Assembly (NCBI GenBank): GCA_031553775.1
Contig: JAVBLA010000040.1
Span: 32,163 to 96,162, forward strand
Source of the DNA: JAISFI01 sp031553775
Lineage (GTDB): Bacteria; Bacteroidota; Bacteroidia; Bacteroidales; Azobacteroidaceae
Length of the DNA: 64,000 nt
Direction of reading: 5' to 3'
Numbering within the stretch: position 1 is the first letter of the stretch; every line of letters starts with the position of its first letter. This document shows positions 52,101 through 58,838 of the stretch, piece after piece. The notes under the pieces were generated by a model that saw nothing but the letters and a program-made list of their open reading frames with translations, was not told where the DNA came from and searched no databases. The position numbers and the translations under genes were made by a program.

Positions 52101-52125
52101 TTTGGGAATGAAGATCAATTTTTAA
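49117..52125 (+). CDS. SusC/RagA-family TonB-linked outer-membrane transporter
   Basis: TonB-dependent importer of oligosaccharides, the channel of the utilisation locus. From MKNFILSILVLFTSWSVSAQ (signal peptide) it is 1002 residues: an N-terminal carboxypeptidase-regulatory-like domain (VNVSGTVTESGTSIPLTGVS), a TonB-box-like region (SLNEVVVVGYGSQ), the plug (LQGKIAGVQVINGGAPGAGA ... LYIVDGMFVEN ... MNVLKDASASAIYGVRAANG) and a long beta-barrel ending YSLGMKINF with the terminal Phe. The 23 residues before this Met overlap promoter sequence and are not family-like. It is followed after 22 bases by susD. Confidence 0.96.
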   Translation: MKNFILSILVLFTSWSVSAQQKVNVSGTVTESGTSIPLTGVSVRIEGTTVGTVTDIDGLYTLNDVSSDAVLQFTYVGMKSKLVPVNGKTVIHVEMEEDSKSLNEVVVVGYGSQKVKDLTAPIGVVKGSELSKQTVANAAQALQGKIAGVQVINGGAPGAGASVKIRGVGSMGDETTKPLYIVDGMFVENIDFLSANDIENMNVLKDASASAIYGVRAANGVILITTKRGIGAKPSISYEGYGALQVPVNVMPMVTDKNQYVELVNKANLNTIGYVPKNAADFPTSTDWYDELLRNAFMQNHSLDVSGSTETTSYSFGVNYFYQDGIMDTDNDYARYNLRGRIEQKVNSWLKLGANTIVSNYNKQTANEDAFRQAYVNAPVYPVYDENNEWAYPVKFGSPQAYGFGNSYANPVAMAYYKEDKMKGKKYIFSIFADFNIIDQKLNFRTSYSQDYTSEESKVYLPEYAVGGSQEQKKSSLTETFTNRGMQIIDNLLTYTDRIGMHSFSALLGQSTRMEKQNKLWGSAINVPGATEESKYIKNGSTENRNTSDDPYSYNGISFFTRGTYNYADKYLATVTFRADASSKYQEKWGYFPSLGLGWILSNENFMQNQKAFDYLKLRLSWGMLGNDNVPGNSSVILGTPGMSSSAVFGDKVFDGVGAQTVYQNYLKWEVVSEYNLGFDYAALGNRLTGEVDGYYRVTDNVVFAAPVPGGGGAATLLANNGKILNAGVEFTIRWTDKKSDKFSYNVGLNLTTIHNEVLKLKDKEYIGGAQINSKYFATRTEVGHPIGAFYGYEVIGVYQTESDAVLDPVGQPVRSKGYFRFEDKDGNNKIDDNDMQFLGSPIPWLIGGFDFGINYGNIDFGLTLYGQLGNKIFNAKRTNRGDFADGNYDLDFYKHHWDGKGSSDTYPSPEAFNSSGVQNSNSFFVEDGSYLRIQNVQLGYTFNHLKSISNLRIYLSAQRPYTLFGYNGFTPEVSGSPTATGIDNNVYPMQAVYSLGMKINF

Positions 52126-52147
52126 ATCAAATAAAAGGATAAAGGAT

Positions 52148-53629
52148 ATGAAATCTCTGCTATATATTTCACTGATTACAATATGTATGTTTTCTCTGTT
52201 GTCGTGTGAGGATTTTCTGGACGACCGGCCTGAAGGTTCCACTACAGCCGGTGATATGGATTACACTAAGGTTGAGAATGTGTTTTTGCCAGTAAGTGCA
52301 GCCTATGCATCCATGCGGAATAATGGGGCCCATGGTTTCAATTATGTCGGACTGTGTGAGATTGCAGCCGACGATGCGGATAAGGGCAGTGCGCCTGAAG
52401 ATAATCCGCCAATGAAAGAGATCGATAATTTTACTTATACTCCCAGTCATGGGTTGATCTCTGAAACATGGGTAGCCTATTATGGGATTGTTAGTTCTGC
52501 TAACTATGCTATATCGCAAATGCCCTTGTTTGTGAATGCTTTGCAATCTGAAGCCAATAAGGAATATGCCAGGCAATGCCAGGCTGAAGCCAAAGTGATA
52601 CGGGCATATGCTTATTTCAATCTGGTCCGTTTGTTTGGACGGATTCCGATTGTAGATACATTGTATACTTCTAACGAGCTGGCTAATATCCCGCAATCGG
52701 AAAAGGCTGAAACCTACGCTTTTATACAAAAAGATTTGAGAGAAGCTATCCGCGTATTACCGTTAGGTTATACTAAAGATTACACCGGACGGATCACAAA
52801 ATATACTGCGATGGGGATTAAAGCCAAAGTACACCTGTATATGGCAGAATACGATTCGGTTGCTTATTATACGAACGAAATTGTTAAATCGGGGAAGTTC
52901 GACCTGTTAGATTCTTATCGTGCAGTATTTCGCAGTGAAGGTGAAAATGGTAGAGAATCTCTGTTTGAAATACAAAGTTCTACCATCGGGAAAACTACGG
53001 GAGATGCTCCTTATCTGGAATATGCTTTTGTACAGGGCCCCCGGAACAATCATCCCAGCAATATGCAGGGATGGGGTTTCTGTATTCCCAGCAATTCGCT
53101 GATATCTTTCCTGAACAACAGGAGCGATACACAGCGGGCAGAAGTGATACTGATGCAGAGAGGTACCCGCTTTGAAGGAGATACCATCCTGGCAACCTGT
53201 CCCAACGAGTATTACAATGGGAAAGTGTTTTCTCCTTCTTCGGAAAATAACTGGATTTATAACGGTTATGGTTTCGATTATAACGTACGGATACTCCGCT
53301 ATGCCGATATCCTGCTGATGCATGCGGAAGCATTGCTACGCGGCGCTTCCGTACCGGTAGTGATGACGGCCGACCAGGCAGTCAATAAGATCCGCTTACG
53401 GGTGGGTCTGTCTACTCCCGGCGGGTATACTCTGGAACAGATACTAGACGAACGGCATGCTGAAATGGCCATGGAAGAAGATCGCTTTTTCGATCTGGTA
53501 CGCACTGGAAAAGCGGCATCCGTACTCGGCTCTAAAGGATTTGTGGCAGGCAAGAATGAGGTATACCCTATTCCGTCCACTCAAATGCAGTTAAATTTAA
53601 AGTTAGTTCAAAATCCAAATTACAATTAA
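52148..53629 (+). CDS. SusD/RagB-family surface glycan-binding lipoprotein
   Basis: Lid and binding partner of the SusC channel. The 493-residue protein has a lipobox ending at Cys20 (FSLLSCEDFLDDRPEG), the family N-terminus. TPR-like helices include SEANKEYARQCQAEAKVIRA and YAYFNLVRLFGRIPIVD, and the C-terminal RagB/SusD segment contains NVRILRYADILLMHAEAL and ILDERHAEMAMEEDRFFDLV, with the end VYPIPSTQMQLN. Length is normal. It is co-transcribed with susC and the next lipoprotein gene. Confidence 0.95.
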   Translation: MKSLLYISLITICMFSLLSCEDFLDDRPEGSTTAGDMDYTKVENVFLPVSAAYASMRNNGAHGFNYVGLCEIAADDADKGSAPEDNPPMKEIDNFTYTPSHGLISETWVAYYGIVSSANYAISQMPLFVNALQSEANKEYARQCQAEAKVIRAYAYFNLVRLFGRIPIVDTLYTSNELANIPQSEKAETYAFIQKDLREAIRVLPLGYTKDYTGRITKYTAMGIKAKVHLYMAEYDSVAYYTNEIVKSGKFDLLDSYRAVFRSEGENGRESLFEIQSSTIGKTTGDAPYLEYAFVQGPRNNHPSNMQGWGFCIPSNSLISFLNNRSDTQRAEVILMQRGTRFEGDTILATCPNEYYNGKVFSPSSENNWIYNGYGFDYNVRILRYADILLMHAEALLRGASVPVVMTADQAVNKIRLRVGLSTPGGYTLEQILDERHAEMAMEEDRFFDLVRTGKAASVLGSKGFVAGKNEVYPIPSTQMQLNLKLVQNPNYN

Positions 53630-53681
53630 AATCAACAAATAAACAAATTTATCCATTATTCATTTTTAATTTCAACAAGTT

Positions 53682-54590
53682 ATGAAAGCAAATTTTAAAA
53701 AGTTTGGTGCATGGGTACTTGCAGTAGTATTGTGTACAGGTATGAGCACGATGTTTGTGTCGTGTGGTGACGATGATGACGATAACAACAACAATCCTCC
53801 TGCCGGTCCGACAGATCCTTCTACTATTGCCGCAAGCAATCTAGTGGCTTATTTTAATTTCGAAGGAAATGGAAATTCAACGATCGGAGCATTGGTACCG
53901 GCTAAAGAACAACAGGCCACTTATCCTACAGGTAGAAGAGGAAAAGCTTATCAGGGCACTGGAACTGCCGATATAGCTTCTTATTTAATGTACAATTTAC
54001 CTTCCGATAGTAAATTAAAAACATTAAAGGCATTTACTACGTCTATGTGGCTGAAAATGGCTCCTACCGCAGACGGTGGCCCGGAACCGATGGTATACCA
54101 GATAGATGGCTTATGGGGTGATATGGGAAACTTTGCTTTGAAGCAACAACGGAATCCGGTACCGTATGATACCGCACAATTCCAGGTTTTCTTCTTTAGT
54201 GAAGGCTATGACTACCAAGGACAGTTTATCAGTGATATCCACAGTCCCGGATATAAGCTCAATACATGGATACATGTCATTTTTACTTATGATAATGTTT
54301 CGTCTAAATTCTATGCTTACCTGAATGGAGACGTGGTGAAGCTGCCCGACAGTTCTACTAATAGGTACCAAAAAGAAGGTGGCCCTGCTTTGGGTGACAT
54401 GAAGTTTGCGGATGCCAATCACTTTGTTATCGGAAGCTGGTATGCTAAGGCTGCGGCTACTGCATCTGCTCAGGATTGGATGGGGTATTATAAAGGTCTG
54501 CTAGATGAACTCCGCATTTACGACAGAGCGCTTACTGCTGCTGAAGCCAAGCAATTATATACGGCTGAGGCTGAAAATATTAATGACTGA
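53682..54590 (+). CDS. LamG/concanavalin-A-like surface lipoprotein of the PUL
   Basis: A 302-residue lipoprotein in the position of a SusE/F-type surface glycan-binding protein. The lipobox Cys28 is followed by GDDDDDNNNN, a strongly acidic stretch typical of the lipoprotein export signal that sends lipoproteins to the cell surface. The rest is one LamG-like jelly-roll (about 50-300: LVAYFNFEGNGNSTIGALVP, FTTSMWLKMAPTADGG, WIHVIFTYDNVSSKFYAYLN, and YKGLLDELRIYDRALTAAEA), the usual ending of such domains. It may bind the target glucan. It lies 52 bases after susD. Confidence 0.85.
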   Translation: MKANFKKFGAWVLAVVLCTGMSTMFVSCGDDDDDNNNNPPAGPTDPSTIAASNLVAYFNFEGNGNSTIGALVPAKEQQATYPTGRRGKAYQGTGTADIASYLMYNLPSDSKLKTLKAFTTSMWLKMAPTADGGPEPMVYQIDGLWGDMGNFALKQQRNPVPYDTAQFQVFFFSEGYDYQGQFISDIHSPGYKLNTWIHVIFTYDNVSSKFYAYLNGDVVKLPDSSTNRYQKEGGPALGDMKFADANHFVIGSWYAKAAATASAQDWMGYYKGLLDELRIYDRALTAAEAKQLYTAEAENIND

Positions 54591-54628
54591 TTTTTTTCAA
54601 GGCAATAAAAAAGATTGATTATTCATCT

Positions 54629-54704
54629 GTCATTGCGAGGAGAAACGACGAAACAGTCCTTGCTAATTGTAGGAGATCGCTTCATATTTCATCTTCGCAA
54701 TGAC
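54629..54704. repeat. diverged copy of the CATTGCGAG palindromic repeat
   Basis: Arms GTCATTGCGA and TCGCAATGAC are exact inverses around a degenerate interior; the element matches the copy at 26019-26094 in arms and in the GAGGA-AACGACGAA region. It fills the 208-base gap between the LamG lipoprotein gene and the endoglucanase gene. Confidence 0.75.
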
Positions 54705-54798
54705 GGATAATAACTTATTTACAAAACTGTATTTTTATTATTTGACATACTTTTTCCCTGATTGATCCCGGGAATTTTCAAAACCTGATTTTACATTA

Positions 54799-56499
54799 AT
54801 GACTAAGATTTTCAAACAAATGCCAATCTGGCTTATTTCAATCGTACTCTCCCTGTCATTTACGCTATGCAGCAATAATGACGACGAGGAGGTGGTTCCG
54901 GTGCCTTCCAATAATAAGATACTGATCGACAGTGTATATGTGGATGGACATTACCTTCCATACAATGGAAGACTCTCCGATTTGTCGGTCAATGAACCGG
55001 CTGCCATAAAGATTGTCCTGATGCAGGACATCAATCCTGATTGTTTTACCAAGGAAACGGTACAATTATCGGGAAATCTGGATTTCAATTATCGTTTTAT
55101 CGATAATAAAACCATTCAATGTGACATTACCACAGCGCTTCAGGCGTTGACATCATATAAGATTACTATTCCGCAGGGAACCAATTCGAAAGGAGGAAAT
55201 GTAGTGAACGGTTATGTGGGGACTTTTGTTACCGCTATCGATTCTACTGACAAATACCCCCGCATCCCGGATGAAGAGCTTTTGACGAAAGTACAGCAGG
55301 CTGCATTCGATTTTTTCTGGAAATACCGGCCGTATACGGCATCCGGATTAGCTCATGAAGGAACCGGACATTCAGCTGAGATCGCCACGATCGGTGGCAG
55401 TGGTTTCGGAATAGCCGCCATTCCTGTGGGGATCGAAAGAAAATTTATCACCCGAGAAGAAGGACTGGAGCGGATGGTCCGAATTACAAATTTTCTGTTG
55501 AAGGCCGATCGTTTCCATGGTGCTTTCCCCCACTGGATCAACGGGGAAACCGGGAAAGTGATTCCCTTCGGAACCAAAGATAATGGAGCCGACCTGGTGG
55601 AAACGGCTTTTCTGATGGAAGGTTTACTGATTGCCCGGCAATATTTTTCAGGAAATAATGAAATGGAAAAAGCATTGCGGGATTCCATTACTTCTTTATT
55701 CAATGCGGTGGAATGGGACTGGTTCCGGAGGGGCGGACAAAATGTGCTGTACTGGCACTGGTCGCCCAACTACGGATGGGACATGAATATGAAAATACAA
55801 GGCTGGAACGAAGGACTGATGGTATATCTTCTTGCAGCGGCCTCCCCGACCCACACTATCGATCCGGCTGTATATCACGAAGGCTGGGCCAGAAATGGGG
55901 CAATGGCCAACGGGAAGAAATTTTACGGAATTGAATTACCCTTAGGAGAAGATAAAGGAGGTCCACTGTTTTTTGCGCATTATTCTTTTATCGGATTAAA
56001 TCCAAAAGGATTGCTAGATCAGTATGCAGATTATTGGGAGCAGAATAAAAATCATACATTGATTAACAGAGCCTATTGCATCGATAATCCTAAAAATTAT
56101 GCCGGTTACAGTGGAGAATGCTGGGGATTGACTGCAGGTAATATTCCCGGAGGTTACACCGCTTCTTCTCCTACTAACGATGTTGGCACGATCACTCCGA
56201 CGGCAGCTTTGTCTTCCATGCCTTATACTCCCGAAGAATCGCTGAAGGCTTTGCGCTTCTTTTACTATAAACTGGGAAATAAAATATGGAATGGAAATTC
56301 TTACGGATTTTATGATGGCTTTGACTTGTCGAAAAACTGGGTTTCCTCATATTATTTGGCCATAGACCAGTTGCCGATTGTCTGTATGATCGAGAACCAT
56401 CGTTCCGGCCTGTTGTGGAATTTATTCATGTCGGCTCCGGAAGTACAGGACGGATTGCGTAAATTGAATTTTAATTTTACTCCCGGAACGGGAAAGTAA
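54799..56499 (+). CDS. GH144-like (glucoamylase-type) endo-beta-glucanase lipoprotein
   Basis: A 566-residue lipoprotein with Cys24 followed by SNNDDEEVV, an acidic surface-export-like signal. An Ig-like domain (about 35-145) precedes an (alpha/alpha)6-barrel catalytic domain from about 155. It has FFWKYRPYTASGLAHEGTGH, HGAFPHWINGETGKVIPFGT, DNGADLVETAFLMEGLLIAR, YWHWSPNYGWDMNMKIQGWN, AHYSFIGLNPKGL, GECWGLTAG and a C-terminal IENHRSGLLWNLFMSAPEVQ. This is the pattern of the Glycoamylase Pfam family to which GH144 endo-beta-1,2-glucanases belong. With the GH3 gene next to it, beta-1,2-glucan cleavage at the cell surface is the best guess; GH162 or another linkage is not excluded. Confidence 0.82.
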   Translation: MTKIFKQMPIWLISIVLSLSFTLCSNNDDEEVVPVPSNNKILIDSVYVDGHYLPYNGRLSDLSVNEPAAIKIVLMQDINPDCFTKETVQLSGNLDFNYRFIDNKTIQCDITTALQALTSYKITIPQGTNSKGGNVVNGYVGTFVTAIDSTDKYPRIPDEELLTKVQQAAFDFFWKYRPYTASGLAHEGTGHSAEIATIGGSGFGIAAIPVGIERKFITREEGLERMVRITNFLLKADRFHGAFPHWINGETGKVIPFGTKDNGADLVETAFLMEGLLIARQYFSGNNEMEKALRDSITSLFNAVEWDWFRRGGQNVLYWHWSPNYGWDMNMKIQGWNEGLMVYLLAAASPTHTIDPAVYHEGWARNGAMANGKKFYGIELPLGEDKGGPLFFAHYSFIGLNPKGLLDQYADYWEQNKNHTLINRAYCIDNPKNYAGYSGECWGLTAGNIPGGYTASSPTNDVGTITPTAALSSMPYTPEESLKALRFFYYKLGNKIWNGNSYGFYDGFDLSKNWVSSYYLAIDQLPIVCMIENHRSGLLWNLFMSAPEVQDGLRKLNFNFTPGTGK

Positions 56500-56525
56500 C
56501 GGAATTATTTAAATAAATACCTATA

Positions 56526-58751
56526 ATGATGAACCGGATTGGATTATTGATTTGTGTACTGTTGTTTATTTCCTGCTCCAAACAGAAAAACTCCGTGGAT
56601 ACGCCCTGGAATGATGATGCCAGGTTACAATTCCGGGTGGATTCGGTTTTGAAACAAATGACTCTGGAAGAAAAAGTAGGGCAGATGAACCTGCTTACGA
56701 GCGATTGGGAACTAACCGGTCCGACACTCCGGAGCGATTATGTCGATCTGATCAAAGCCGGGAAAGTGGGTAATATATTCAATGCTCATACGGCAACTTA
56801 CACCCGTTCCCTGCAGAAACTGGCTATGGAAGAAACCCGGTTGAAAATACCTCTGTTGTTCGGTTACGATGTGGTCCATGGCTATAAAACCATCTTTCCT
56901 ATCTCTCTTGGTGAATCGGCTAGCTGGGATCTGGAAGCCATCGAATTGAGCGCCAGGGTGTCTGCTATCGAAGCTGCTGCGGCAGGCTTGCATTGGACTT
57001 TTGCCCCGATGGTAGATATTTCACGGGATCCCCGCTGGGGAAGAATCTCGGAAGGATCGGGAGAAGACACTTATTTAGCTTCTCAAATAGCTGCTGCACG
57101 AGTGAAAGGTTTTCAAGGTAATGATCTGAAAGATACGCAGACAGTTATGGCCTGTGTCAAGCATTATGTAGCTTATGGAGCCGCGCAGGCGGGTCGCGAT
57201 TACCACACTGTGGATATGTCCGACCGGGTGCTACGGGATGTCTATCTTCCTCCTTTCAAAGCAGCGTTAGATGCGGGAGTGGCTACTTTTATGACTTCTT
57301 TCAACGAACTGGATGGCATTCCCGCTACCGGTAATGCTTATTTGTTGAATGAAATTTTGAAGAAAGAATGGAAATTCAAAGGGTTTGTAGTAACAGATTA
57401 TACTTCCATCAACGAAATGATGGCGCATGGTGTGGTGGCCGATTTGAAAGGTGCCGCTGAACTGGCTGCTCTTGCCGGCGTGGATATGGACATGCAGGGA
57501 ATGGCTTACGGAGATTACCTGGTACAGCTAGTGAAAGAAGGAAAGGTTCTCGAAGAAAAAATTGACGATGCGGTCCGTCGTATTCTGGCCATGAAATTCC
57601 GTTTAGGTTTGTTTGATGATCCGTACAGGTACTGCAATGAGTCTCTTGAAAAAGAAGTGGTATTTTCAAAAGAACATCTGGAAAAGGCAAGAGATGTAGC
57701 ACGTAAATCGTTTGTTTTGTTAAAGAACGAAAAACAGATATTGCCATTGGTGAAAGATAAAAAAATCGCCCTGATCGGATTTCTGGCCGATAGCAGAGAA
57801 GATATGCTGGGTTCCTGGTACGGAGCTGGGAAAGCAGAGGGAGTTGTTACAATTTTCGAAGGACTGAAAGAACAATTTCCCCATATCAGCTATGCAAAAG
57901 GTTGTGATGTGGATACAAATGATAAAAGCGGATTCGGTCAGGCTATTACAGTTGCCCGGAATGCAGATGTGGTAGTTTTTGTAATGGGAGAAAAAGGGAA
58001 TATGAGTGGGGAAGCTGCTTCGCGTTCGGATATTTCCGTCCCCGGCGTACAGACTGAACTGTTGGCTGAATTGAAAAAAACAGGAAAACCCGTAGTCGTT
58101 TTGCTGGCCAACGGTCGCCCGTTAGTTATTCAAAAAGAAAATGAATTGGCAGATGCTATTATGGAGATTTGGTTCCCGGGTTCCCAGGCAGGTACTGCAG
58201 TAGCTGATGTACTTTCCGGTGCATACAATCCTTCCGGAAAATTACCGGCTACCTTCCCGCTTTCATTAGGACAGATTCCGATTTTTTATAATATGAAAAA
58301 TACGGGAAGACCAATTAAGGGAGATGAAAAATATACCAGCCGTTATCTGGATGTATCCAATGAGCCACTTTTCCCGTTCGGTTACGGATTGAGCTATACA
58401 GCTTTTTCCTATTCCGATTGCAGCCTGAGTTCCAATGAAATGACAGAAAACGGATCGATTGAAATTTCTACAGTGGTGACGAATACGGGGAATTATGATG
58501 GACATGAGATTGTGCAATTGTATGTAAGGGATCTGGTAGGAAGCGTTACCCGTCCCGTAAAAGAGTTGAAAGGTTTCCGTAAAGTATTTTTACCGAAGGG
58601 AGATGCACAGAAAGTATCTTTTGTGCTTACTCCTGAGGATCTGGCGTTTACCCGGGCTGATAATACGTGGGGAGTAGAACCCGGAGAGTTTGAGGTGTTT
58701 ATCGGTCCGGATAGTCGGAATGTTAAATCCGTACGATTTAATTTGAAATAA
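56526..58751 (+). CDS. GH3 beta-glucosidase (BglX type)
   Basis: Releases glucose from oligosaccharides, probably in the periplasm. The 741-residue protein has lipobox Cys17 followed by SKQKNS, without an acidic export signal. The GH3 N-terminal domain holds the sites KH at 212-213 and the nucleophile Asp291 in GFVVTDYTSINEM. The GH3 C-terminal domain (about 400-610, ASRSDISVPGVQTELLAELK) and a fibronectin-III-like domain (about 655-730) follow. The architecture equals E. coli BglX and the characterised B. thetaiotaomicron enzyme BT_3567, which prefers beta-1,2-glucooligosaccharides. It starts 26 bases after the endoglucanase stop. Confidence 0.93.
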   Translation: MMNRIGLLICVLLFISCSKQKNSVDTPWNDDARLQFRVDSVLKQMTLEEKVGQMNLLTSDWELTGPTLRSDYVDLIKAGKVGNIFNAHTATYTRSLQKLAMEETRLKIPLLFGYDVVHGYKTIFPISLGESASWDLEAIELSARVSAIEAAAAGLHWTFAPMVDISRDPRWGRISEGSGEDTYLASQIAAARVKGFQGNDLKDTQTVMACVKHYVAYGAAQAGRDYHTVDMSDRVLRDVYLPPFKAALDAGVATFMTSFNELDGIPATGNAYLLNEILKKEWKFKGFVVTDYTSINEMMAHGVVADLKGAAELAALAGVDMDMQGMAYGDYLVQLVKEGKVLEEKIDDAVRRILAMKFRLGLFDDPYRYCNESLEKEVVFSKEHLEKARDVARKSFVLLKNEKQILPLVKDKKIALIGFLADSREDMLGSWYGAGKAEGVVTIFEGLKEQFPHISYAKGCDVDTNDKSGFGQAITVARNADVVVFVMGEKGNMSGEAASRSDISVPGVQTELLAELKKTGKPVVVLLANGRPLVIQKENELADAIMEIWFPGSQAGTAVADVLSGAYNPSGKLPATFPLSLGQIPIFYNMKNTGRPIKGDEKYTSRYLDVSNEPLFPFGYGLSYTAFSYSDCSLSSNEMTENGSIEISTVVTNTGNYDGHEIVQLYVRDLVGSVTRPVKELKGFRKVFLPKGDAQKVSFVLTPEDLAFTRADNTWGVEPGEFEVFIGPDSRNVKSVRFNLK

Positions 58752-58838
58752 TAATCCCTGTAGGGGCGACCTTTGTGGACACGTGTGCCCGTAAGGTGCA
58801 CCTCTACATTGGGTGTTATTATAATGCGGGGATTATTT
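58750..58838. repeat. inverted ends at the GH3/regulator convergence
   Basis: The 81-base gap between two convergent genes is framed by AATAATCCC and GGGGATTATT, near-inverse copies that include both stop codons (each gene ends in a Asn-Leu/Phe-Lys-stop context). The interior (CCTGTAGGGGCGACCTTTGT and TAAGGTGCACCTCTAC) looks like part of a dispersed GGGGCGACC-type repeat. It may fold as a bidirectional terminator but has no long U-tract. Confidence 0.5.
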
